The notes beneath the pieces were generated by a model. It saw nothing but the letters and a program-made list of their open reading frames with translations. It ran no database searches and was not told the origin of the DNA. Shown piece after piece: positions 22,245 to 32,538 of a stretch of 64,000 nucleotides of DNA. The stretch's first letter is position 1, and each line of letters begins with the position of its first letter. The stretch lies in contig JABELC010000001.1 of NCBI GenBank assembly GCA_028455995.1, positions 3,026,501 to 3,090,500 of the forward strand. The letters are read 5' to 3'. This DNA is from Scleromitrula shiraiana (lineage: Eukaryota > Ascomycota > Leotiomycetes > Helotiales > Sclerotiniaceae). Made by a program: the position numbers and the translations under genes.

Positions 22245-25200
22245 ATGACCACAAGATTGGTATGTATGATATTCTCTATCATTTTTTACTTAATGTGGTG
22301 AAGTATTAATTGATTCGCCTCCTAACAGACTCTTCGTGGCCGACTATTCCTACCACAATGTCGTCGCCACGATGTTACACCAACTCAATGGACTTTCTTG
22401 CGACGACAATGTCTTCTAGCCAGCAAGCATTACTCAACTTTCATCCCTATATCTCAATCTTATGATACTATGGATTTTGATTGGACCAAATTACGCAACA
22501 TTTTCAACCGATTTCCTAAACTAGCCAAAATCACGTGTTATCATGAAGGAACATATGAACTTGGCAATTTTCAAAGATCTCAAATTAAAAATATTTTGGG
22601 TGTTGCTAACCGTGCCGATGAAATTTTAAATATTCAGATTGATCAACGAGAAGTCCAAAAGAAAGGCCCTCAAAGATGTGTAATATACGAATGCCATTTG
22701 ACACTCACCTTGCTTCAGACAGACTTTTCAACACAGGTCGTTACAACTGCCTCAAGCAAGGCAAGTTAGATCTTCTCGTTGTCCAAAAGGGTTACATTGC
22801 TGACATTCAGTGTGTCAGAAAACGGCAACTACTAAAGCTCTTCTGGCGGCGCTTCTTCGCCTCGATGACCAGCAATTTATTAATCATCATTTATTGCCGT
22901 GGCATGAAAGCCTGCAGAATCAAGCATCTGTTATAACACCTCCGAAAGAAGGGTCTTCGGTAAAACTCGAAAATTCAACACTTGTTATAACACCTCCGAA
23001 AGAATCATATTTGGTAAAATCTCAAGGCCAGGCTCCTCCTGTGATGACACGACAGAAAGAAACGTCTTTGATAGAATCTCAAGCCCGAACATCTATGATA
23101 ACGCCCGAGATTGAAGATTCTGGGGCCAGAAAACCTGTAATGGACAACAAACAAGCAATCGTTGACGTATACAACTATGCAGCAAAGCATATGTACATAC
23201 CGGAGTATTCACTTGAAGTTCAGAAGAAAAATTCCAAAATGTCTTATATCATGAAATTCGGTTTGCTCGAACTTAACATTCATGTAATTAAAGAACATTC
23301 TGATATGCCCTTACTTCAAGCTCGTGTTTTCTCGGCTGTCAAGGAAGCGATAGAAAAACATCATGCCGAAAATAAAGAATCGCCTCTCTCGTCACCTGGT
23401 TCGGTCTTTCTAAGTACTAAAAATGCGGCAAACTTCATGGATTTCTACAAAGATCATCACGACCCAAGCTTGGTACTAGAAAAAGGAAATTGGCATTTAG
23501 GTTTTACGGCCCAGTTTAGTTCTAATTCAAAAATCTTAGGCGTACCTTTCCGTCAATGCAGGAAAGCTCATCTTCAAGAACTTACCTCCTTGTCCACTGC
23601 TATGCTGCTAGTTAAAGACAACCCTCGATTGCTTGACGAATATTCGGAAAAGCTAGGAGTATTGACCGGACTATACGTTGTAAAAGCAGCGCCCGTCAAT
23701 CTCCAAATACAACAAAGCAGTCTGAATTTAATGCAAAAAACTGTCCAGGAAGCGGGAATCGCGGGCCTTTCCTCCGAGAATATGGTGGATTGGCCCATAG
23801 ATGAAGAATTGAAAACTCTTCCCCGAACCAGAGCACGAAAATATGTTTCCCTATCGGCAAAGAGAACGCGTTCTGCTGAATTGTTAAAATGGTATAGGTT
23901 ATACAACAATTCAAAATCTGGAGCCGCAGACGAGCTGCCTATGTCAAAAAAAGCAGTTGACGTCGTCAATATTGTCGAGAATAACCAGTATTCTATCATA
24001 ATTGGAGATACTGGAAGTGGCAAAACAACGCAAGTACCTCAGATCCTTCTAGACAATTACATACAATCAAGACGTGGCGGGTTTTGTCGAATCGTATGTA
24101 CACGTGAGTATCTATAAATTTTTTCTCATCATGAGCGGTTTTCATTTGCATCACCCGATACCCACTCTACTCTGTTATTTATAATGTGCCATTTACATGC
24201 TAAATGCCTACTGATATCTTTATGTTCGCAGAGCCTAGGAGGATTGCGGCAACATCTGTAGCGGAGCGGGTTGCGACAGAACGCAAACAAGAATTAGGAG
24301 ATCAAGTAGGCTATCATATCGCACTTGACAAGCAAATTCCTGTGGAAGCTGGGAGTATCGAATATTGCACCACAGGAATTCTCTTGAATAAGTTAGTTCA
24401 TGACCCAGATTCTGTTTTTCAAAGTGCATCACATATTATTGTTGACGAGGTGCACGAGAGAGGTATAACTATCGATTTTCTCTTGATCATTCTGAAAAGG
24501 GCGATAAAAGAGAGAGTCAAAGCAGGAAGAGTTGTTCCTAAAGTCTGCTTCATGAGCGCCACGATGAAAGCTGAGACATTTGAATCTTACTTTACTTTCA
24601 CGGATGAAACGAGAGGTGAAGTTCCATGTCCAACCCTATATGTGCCTGGCCGAATGTTCCCCGTCGAGAGTTTCTACTTGGATGATATCCTTAAAACTAT
24701 GAAAGATCAAGTTTCTGCCATTGATTCTTCGGATTCTGATAATTATCTAAAAAGCGAGCGCAAATTTGCGGACCAGCATGCACCTCAAAAGATTGACTCC
24801 AAAGTCGATTGGGATGCTAGCACGCGGGATGTCAAGGAGAGAATATCTATTGATCAACAGGAGGCACAGGTTCCAGTTGACTTGGCCGCGAGCGTGATTG
24901 CGCACATAGTCACGTCTACTAACAATGGGGCAATACTAGTTTTCCTACCAGGTATTAACGAGATTACCCTTGTACAAAAGATATTACAAACGAAGATTCG
25001 GAACGTTAATTTTAATGATGGCAAAAAATTCAAAATTTTCACTCTACATTCTTCCTTCACGGATGCACAGAACGAGGCTTTTAGGCCAGTTCCTCAAGGT
25101 TGCCGGAAGATTGTCCTTGCCACAGATATTGCAGAGACATCTGTAACCATCCCAGATATACAATATGTAATAGATACTGGCAAGCACCGAGAGAGAAGCT

Positions 25201-26738
25201 ACGATTCTGTGTCACAAGTCTCATCTCTTGCATGCAAGTGGATTAGTAAATCGAGCGCGAAGCAGCGTTTAGGTCGAGCAGGTCGTGTTCAAGGCGGCAA
25301 TTACTATGCTCTATTTTCGTAAGTGACATATACTGATTCAAGCATATCTATATACTCATTTTTTCTCAGAAAGACTCGTCATGAATCCCTCAGAGACGAA
25401 ATATTGCCAGAAATTCTTCGTTCCGATCTACAAAGTACTTGTCTACAGGTCAGAAGTTTGGGCTACAAAGGGCCAATTGAAGATTTCTTAGCAGAGGCTA
25501 TAGAGGCGCCATCTTCAGATACGATTCAGAGCAGCCTTCAAAATCTTAAGAATCTTGGAGCCCTTACGTCTTCGGAAGCAATTACACCTCTTGGTCGTCT
25601 CCTCGGGTCCCTCCCGATCTCCCCCGCTCTTGGTAAAATGATAGTACTTGGCATCATCTTCCGTTGTCTAGATCCTATGATAATCTTGGGTGCCGTCTCG
25701 GGTGAAAATATATTCTATGCACCCCTCGATCACCGAGATGAAGCCAGGGATTCGAAAAGAGGGTTTGCAAAGCGATTAAATAGTGATCATATCGCTAGTT
25801 TAAACGCGTTCCAAGCACTCCGTACACTTCATCGTCATGAACGTAGGCAAGACCGGTTTTTGAGTGAGTTTGCAACTAAGAAATTCCTCAATCTAAAGGT
25901 TTTCTGGCGCATGCGTGACTCAGCATTGAAAGTTGAGGAAGCTCTTATCCAGAATGGTCTAATCCCTGAGAGATATCGCATCTTTGGTAGGAGTGATATA
26001 CAGTATGGAGGTCCTTTTCTCAATGAAAACTCAAATCAAGTAGATTTAGTGAAAGCGGTCCTTTTGTCAGGGTTGTTTCCCAATGTCGGTACGAGAATTG
26101 ATAAACGGAGTCAATATCAGGTCCCTACATTTGGAAAGTCCCTGGTAGAAACCCATGGATCTTCGATGAATCATTATCACAATCTACCAAGCTCTACTGA
26201 AAGTCTTGAAAAGATTGTTTCGTCGATGCCAAATCTAGTGGCGTACAGCGAACTAATGTTGAATCCTTCAGGATTGACAATGCGTGAAACCACCGGAATT
26301 ACCCCGTATATGTTAGCATTATTTGGCGGAAATTTTCATCAAGATCATGCCAAACCTGGGAACATCGAGATGGATGATTGGCTACCATTGACGGTATCTG
26401 TTAAAGAGGGTGGGCAAACTAATCCGGCCGCACCCCAGATACTATTACAATTCCGCAATGCATTAGAGCGAATGAAAGAACATGCTTTCCGAAACTTAGG
26501 CCAGGGCAATAACCTATCATCGGATAAAATTTGCGCCATCTTCGCCCGCTCATTGAAAACTCTATTAAATTTGGAACAAGATCTAGGAAAATTTACCGAG
26601 AGAGATGAACATGAATTTATTCGAGATTTAAAATCCAACAGCTGGACAAGTACCTCAGTTACATCTCCAAAACCAACGGTATCCAATGAAGATTTTCTCA
26701 ATCTCGTCGATCACATTCTGCAGAGGAGAATACGATAG
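22245..26738 (+). CDS. DEAH/DExH-box RNA helicase, probably mitochondrial, about 1395 residues
   Basis: Exons are 22245-22259, 22329-22760, 22819-24103, 24232-25318 and 25370-26738. All phases agree. Motifs by residue: GDTGSGKTTQ (Walker A, about 545), DEVHERGI (motif II, about 648), SATM (motif III, about 686), ATDIAETSVTIPD (motif V, about 873), QRLGRAGR (motif VI, about 922), then winged-helix/HA2 and a C-terminal OB-fold-like region. The N terminus (MTTRLTLRGRLFLPQCRRHD...TFLRRQ) is rich in Arg and hydroxyl residues and lacks acids, which suggests mitochondrial import. It is followed by a degenerate dsRNA-binding-like segment. Architecture resembles DHX29/DHX30/DHX57/DHX36-type helicases. 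RNA unwinding in mitochondrial RNA or ribosome biology is inference. Intron 2 (22761-22818) appears to begin GCAAGT, a GC-AG intron. The first exon is only 15 nt. Confidence 0.9.
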
Positions 26739-27540
26739 AGGAAAAGAAATTAGGAGAAAAAATTGGAAGAGGATAGATGTTTAGACGCATTCATACGAAG
26801 TTTCGATATACATAATTTCCCGGATAGGATTGAGAACGTCTACTTGAATCTCACTCTCTATTACACTGAACTAGAGGTTCAAAAGATGCCGCTATCTTTG
26901 ATAGGAACTCTCCCAAGGCTCAATCTGTCTTAAATGAGAAACTGGACGTCATAGAGAAAATACTCGATTCAAATTAATTGATTTAGAGGATGTATATTTT
27001 CGTTTGGTTTATTTCTTAGAGGCGTAAAGCTGTTTGTTGATGTTGATTGTTCATCAACTTTTTGTATATTCTTCAGGTAGGACGCTGGATAGATGGATGG
27101 ATGGATACTAAAATATCTTTTCTTTTTGGAGTTGTTCTTTCGACTAAGAACGTATGCGAGGAAAGAAAAGAGAGGAAACGAGCAGTGGTTTCTCAATATA
27201 ATATCCTGGGTAGCGGAAATATCATATCCACTGTTGTACTAAATATTCAATCTCAACACAAATCAACGCTATAGATATAACAAACACTAGAAATCAATAA
27301 AAGCAAATTGATATCCTGAACAAGTATCTATAACCATTTTGATTCCTCAACCCAGCCGCTAAACCCCAAGACATGACAATCAAATAACATAAACGCAGAG
27401 GGCAGAACACGACTGAACAAATCAACTCCAATAAGGCTCAGATGTGTATTTTCCTGACGATCTAATGCATCACAATTCGAGTTCCTATATCCCCTTGACT
27501 CCAATTCCTCAATCCCTCTTTATCGATCTTCGTCATCCAC
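26739..27540. other. Convergent 3' flanks, no gene
   Basis: Between the helicase stop and the 3' end of the minus-strand gene at 27541. Includes a short GATG repeat (GATAGATGGATGGATGGATA) near 27090. No coding signal. Confidence 0.45.
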
Positions 27541-28302
27541 CTATCGCGAATATGGCGATTGCTGATGCGCGGGAGGTCTATGGCCAATAACGGAAGTTTC
27601 AAACGGGTAGGGGGTACCGTTCCGTGGGGGAGCCTGTGCATTATTCATATTAGGTTGTATTGTACGCGGATGATTCCCAGTATTCGAAGGATTAGGATTG
27701 GAAGAAACATGAGATGATGTTCCGACCGGTGTAGAAGCTAACCAGTCGCCACGACCGTTACCTGGATCATCTCGCGGCACCGACAATCCGTGAGTTCGGT
27801 GTGCAGGAACTGTGTTTTCCTCGGCATGATTTTCATCTCCTTGTCCTTGTTTAGCATCAGCGAGATGTTTAATTTTCTCTTCTATTATTTTTCTTTGTTC
27901 TCTCTCTACGACCTTTTGAAGGGGTGTGAAGGAATAATATAGTTGGTCCATATCTCTTTTGATCATCCTTTCCCAATATCTATTTAGTTTCGGCGACTTT
28001 CGGATAACCCCATATTCGAATTCATAGACTGTCATTCCCGGAAATAACTTAACATGTTGAAGACCTTCCAGGATTCCTTGGAGTATGCGGTTTAGATTTT
28101 TACGTAGTTCGATTTTGCAGGCATCGCTTTCGAGATATTCCCGCCGAATATTTTCTACTTAATCCCAACGTTCCTGTCGGGTAGCTGTCCTTTTGGATTG
28201 ATTTTTGTCAGATCCAGATAAGCTATTATCTGAAGATATCCGTTCAGGCTTCCTTATGGAACTCCTAATATGCTCGCTGGCGGTGCCAGGGTCATATTCC
28301 AT
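27541..28302 (-). pseudogene. Hypothetical protein interrupted by one in-frame TAA
   Basis: From the ATG at 28302 (MEYDPGTASEHIRSSIRK) the frame runs 47 codons to TAA at 28159-28161, then stays open in the same frame for 206 more codons to 27541. The stretch right after the stop reads as helical protein (VENIRREYLESDACKIELRK, NRILQGILEGLQHVKLFPG) and joins MTVYEFEYGVIRKSPKLNRY. The tail is disordered Pro/Asn/Ser/Thr rich. Without the stop the product is 253 residues. There is no GT-AG intron that removes the TAA. An alternative is that only the downstream ATG at 28035 is used. Family unknown. Confidence 0.5.
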
Positions 28303-29388
28303 GCTTTTAATCTTTCGGGACAAGAATAGCAAATTTGAAATCAATCACCGATTTGGTTCTAAAAAGAAATGAATATCCCGCTGTGAAAATGAAAATTTAA
28401 ATCTATATAAAGATATGTAGAAATTCTGAAAAGTGTAAGAGTAAATGGAGGTGTATGTGACAGAATTCAAATGATGTATCACGAATACCGCGAACATTAA
28501 ATGATAATTCCAACACTAGTTGAAATCCAAATAGGTAGACCACACATCTATGTGTATTAGTAGAGCAATTAAACAGCAGCGCCATCAAATTGGCTGTGTA
28601 ATGACTATGTCCGATGTTCAAGGGCGGCTCTGGCGGCTATCGAAGTGAACTTATGGGTTGACTTCATCGTCTCAACGTTGATTGTGTTAGTAATCGGGTA
28701 TTTTTTGGCTATTAGACCTCGCAGTGCACTAATGTTAGTAATTTTGTCTCAGTAATAAAGAAGATAAACATGATATCTTAGTAAGGTCTAAATGATGTCC
28801 ATCCTGAAGATGGAGATGCAATGTTGGAGAGCTGACTGTTCTGAAGCGCCAGCAGCTCACATAGTGAGGTATTTCTCTCGTCACTTCAAAACCTCCTTAA
28901 CTTCCTCTTTTATACTCCATCCTGCTCATATCAGCTCTAGAAGAGATACCTAGTAGCATAGAACGTTACTATTGAGATTCCCCTGGATTGCTGAAATTCT
29001 GGAGAAGTGCATCATTACACCAGTTACACCACATCTGCTGACTAATCACCCATCATGCTTCCCTACCACGATCCACACACTATGATATGTTTGCTTGTTC
29101 ACTATCAATCCAAATACGATGTCCATCTCATTCAATCTCACTCACAGCATATAATACAGTTAAGAAAATTCATTTCATTCATGCGTGCTACGGGACAAAA
29201 ATCATTGTGTATCTTCTTTCTCTATTTCATTCCATTTAAGCAATTTCCAGTACTTCCGTAACGCCAACCCGATACCACATCGGAACCACATCCATAACAA
29301 TCAATCCCTAAAGAGTCGTTGCCTCATTACTGTCTTTCGATGTATCGAATCTTCTTCTAATAAATCATCTCCAATTGGTCAAGCTACC
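28303..29388. other. Intergenic, no gene supported
   Basis: About 1.1 kb. Open frames at 28403-28621 and 29055-29261 have no recognisable features. Contains the promoter of the interrupted gene and the 3' flank of the RCR gene. Confidence 0.4.
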
Positions 29389-29913
29389 CTACTTCGTGTA
29401 TGCATTCTGAGGTTGAGTGACACCATAACTTGTGTTTCCACCATAATTTGGATTTTCACCATAGTATGGAGGTGCGCCGGCTGGAGGAGCATATTGTTGT
29501 TGAGGCTGGGAGTAATAATTATTCGAGGCCGGAGGCTGATAGTTGTTCGAGGCAGGAGCTTGATATGCCATGGGTTGATTCGAACCCTTGATTTGATTAC
29601 GACGACGACGACGTCTGGTCATACAGCTATTGGCAGAAGGTTAGCACAAAAAGAATGGCATATAAAGACAACTGTTATAACTTACAGGATCATGAAGAGG
29701 AATAGAACTGCAAAGAAGATCAACAATCCGGCGAGAAGCCATCTTCCCCATCGAGACCAGGTCGTACGACGACAGGTATAGTATCTGCAGCATTGTCAGT
29801 CCTTACGATTCGAGAATATTGAACGATATAACGAACCCTCTATATCTGCTATAACAAGTAGCTCGAGAGACGAGAGTGCTTTCGGCTTCACGGGCATCGA
29901 TCGGAAGATACAT
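29389..29913 (-). CDS. RCR-family (Rcr1/Rcr2-like) small membrane protein, 137 residues
   Basis: Exons are 29913-29837, 29784-29686 and 29626-29389. The introns (52 bp with a CTGAC branch, and 59 bp) are in phase. The protein has a short N terminus (MYLPIDAREAESTLVSRATC), a Cys/Arg/Trp patch (YYTCRRTTWSRWGRW), one transmembrane helix (LLAGLLIFFAVLFLFMIL, about residues 40-57), then a poly-Arg cytosolic stretch (CMTRRRRRRN) and a Tyr/Pro/Gln/Asn-rich tail with SNNYQPPASNNY and NPNYGGNTSYG. This order matches the RCR family, known in yeast for Congo-red resistance and for trafficking of plasma-membrane and wall proteins from the ER/endosome. Tail Pro-Tyr motifs (PPAGAPPYYG) may recruit a Rsp5-type ubiquitin ligase (inference). 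Confidence 0.8.
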
Positions 29914-31040
29914 AATTGGTGATTTTGTTGATTGATTATGGGAAAACTTCAAAATTGAGGGGAAAACGATTGAAGGTTTGAATAAGAAGTGCGTAAACCC
30001 GAATCGACTCTTCTTATCTAGACGGAAAAAGTTATCCTTTCCAAATTGTGGCTATGAAAGTGTATGTGCGGAGTAAGTAGTAGTCAATTGCGTAGTACAA
30101 AATAATCATGGAATAATTATTTGAATTTCTTGGTTGTAATATTAGTAGTGTAGATCGCCAAGATCTCTTTGTCCTCCTCAACAACGAATCTTGGAAGAGT
30201 TCAGTGTTCAATATAACAAACATCTTCTTCCACTATTACAATTGCTAACAAAGCTATATGTATTCTAGAGATCCTGAGTTCATAATCATCACAACTTTTT
30301 GAGAAGTTGATATAAATTTACTACGATTTCTATATATATCAACTGATATTCTCAGTATTTTCTTATACATACAGCTACTGTATAATACTAATTACTAAGG
30401 TCTATCACAGTATGCACAGCCTTTCGAACGCAGCAAGAATTTTGTAAACAGCTGAAAGAAGCTTTACAATTGTACTCATGACGTTGTTAGCCTCACGCCT
30501 TTCGATTTTGAGGTTAGACTAGGTACAAGGTAAGAGGTACGAAGAGTTACTCAGCCACAAAACTATAAAGCCACAAAGCCACAATAGTGCTGACGTCATC
30601 AACATATACGATCAACTGATTGATCATGTGAAATTGCACCAGCATATGAATTGATACCTCGAGACTTTAGAGCTATCTATCTACTAGTTGCATTTCAATT
30701 CCCAATTGTTGATTAGTATCAACAAATCCAAGAAGTTTTGGAGGAAGCTGTTGTACCGGTATACCGGTATCTTCTCCACTACCACGGAGGATAAGAGGAT
30801 AAGAGGATAAGATATCCGAAGAGTGATATGTTCCTGCCGCGTTCATCAAAATACACTCTTCTCCTTTCCTATTCCGGGCATGATCATTTTGCTTAACACT
30901 TAGCTAACCTGAATATTCGAATTCGAATTTTATATGTTGCATTACTTGTTTGATACTTTTTCTCCATTTTCAATCCTACCACATTAAGATAGCACGTGCT
31001 TTTTCTCCCTATTCAAACGTGTGAAATCCCATTCTTATCA
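29914..31040. other. Intergenic with short repeats
   Basis: Upstream of the RCR gene. Contains small repeats, such as (CCGGTATA)2 near 30756-30770 and (GGATAAGA)3 near 30786-30810. A CACGTG core lies near 30993. No gene seen. Confidence 0.4.
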
Positions 31041-31427
31041 TCAGTAACGAAGCTTCACACTACTCTTATTCTTCAAATCGATCTCTTGCATCCCAAACGA
31101 TTCAGCACCACCACCATAAAGATTAGCCATAACACCCAAGCTGGATGGATCTACGGTAGGAAAATCCAGGTTCTGGCCCAGCAAAAAATAAGGCATCATA
31201 ACCCTTCTCACCATATCATCGATCCTTGATTCTTCCACCTCTCCAGCTTTTACCGCCGCCTCAAGATTCCTCCCAAAATATGACTCTCCTGTCCCAATTG
31301 AGCTTTGGTTGACTGAGCCAGGCATATCCATATCCAATCCCGCATTTGCCGATTTCGCTCCACTGTGTGATCCAAAATAATCCGAAACAACATACCCCTC
31401 AAATCCCAACTCCTCGTTCGGCTTCAT
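31041..31427 (-). pseudogene. GH3 beta-glucosidase fragment
   Basis: Encodes an internal piece of a glycoside hydrolase family 3 catalytic domain: NEELGFEGYVVSDYFGSHSG (the SD of this motif carries the catalytic nucleophile Asp in GH3), AGLDMDMPG, SYFGRNLEAAVKAGEV, RIDDMVRRVMMPYFLLGQ. It ends in a stop soon after, so the rest of the enzyme (both N-terminal and C-terminal parts) is absent. It begins inside the methyltransferase relic, with overlapping reading frames around 31399-31427, which suggests a rearrangement joint. A pseudogene remnant rather than an enzyme. Confidence 0.8.
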
Positions 31428-32302
31428 ATATCATTCTTTTCGTCAATTCCTCTGCCCCTCCAACACTTATATCACCTCCCTCCAACTTCGCATACTTCTT
31501 CAAGGTTGCGCTGAAACATGCACACATCTCTATAGTCATTCTCTTGCTTTGATCCATAGATTTCTTTGCGATAGTGTCAATCGGAGGGCGAGAAACTTCC
31601 GACAAATCACAGGCCATAAACGTCGAATGAAGTCGGCTGATTTTACCCAAATCCTTGCCCAACAATTCTCCCCATTTGTGCACCCTCTGGACTCCTAAGG
31701 CTTGATACAGCGACCTCACATTCGTGGGTATTGCTGTTGACCTCAAATGCTTGCAGACTTGTGGGGGGGAGATCCGCATCATCCCATTGAATCCAACCCC
31801 CTGGCTTTAAGACAGTGAGGTCAGTGTATATTCACAGCTCAAGATTGGGATATACAAACTCAATGCTTCCATTAGATTTCTTATAACTTTTTCCCCATTC
31901 ATCGTTCCCCACCACTGTCGCGATCAATCTGACATGTATAACATCAAACACGCCTTCGAACTCCAAGTTTAAGGGTTTTGAAACATCATGAATATGGAAT
32001 CTTATATTTGTGGGAGCAGACGGAATCATCGCCGGATGACCAAGTCGAAACTGGTCCGGTGATATATCAAAAGCATCAAGTGAACATAGCGGGTATGTAC
32101 TTGCAAATTGAATAGGCCAACTACATGTACCAACAGTCATATGACCAATGCGAAGTGGGGTATTATTGGGATCGGGAATAGGATACCCTCGATGTTTTGT
32201 TCGGTCAGTGATTCCATGATTTTCGATTCCCGTCAATGCAACCCCCGAATTGACGAAGTCCGGAGATGGGGCTATTGCAGTGCTGGCATATGTCAAACCC
32301 AC
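31399..32302 (-). pseudogene. SAM-dependent methyltransferase relic (LaeA-like fold)
   Basis: Segments of a class I methyltransferase of the type abundant in fungal secondary metabolism appear in order but in different frames. The N-terminal part has a degraded motif I region (IGHMTVGTCSWPIQFAS), FDISPDQF, NIRFHIHDVSKPLNLEFEGV, FDVIHVRLIATVVGNDEWG. Then LKPGGWIQWDDADL appears. Then, after a 7-C run at 31762-31768, a different frame gives VRSLYQALGVQRVHKWGELL and RMTIEMCACFSATLKKYAKL. Removing one C from the run would join the last two segments. Another disruption lies near 31870. The C terminus runs into GH3 sequence. A non-functional relic, or badly assembled. Confidence 0.7.
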
Positions 32303-32538
32303 TTCAATGCGTTAAACCCACATAATCTGATCTATTTTGCAATCAGGTGTTACTTGCATACATATTCCCACAAGAAAAAGATATCAGAAAGCTATGAATT
32401 TTTCAATCAAACATGAGATAAGAAAGCAACAAAATGACAGCCCTCCTATAGCACTCAGGTACACCAGGGCATTCTTCCAACCTATTCTGCAACATTCGAA
32501 AGATAAATGTCAAAATCAAGATCCTCTACCCTCCACCA

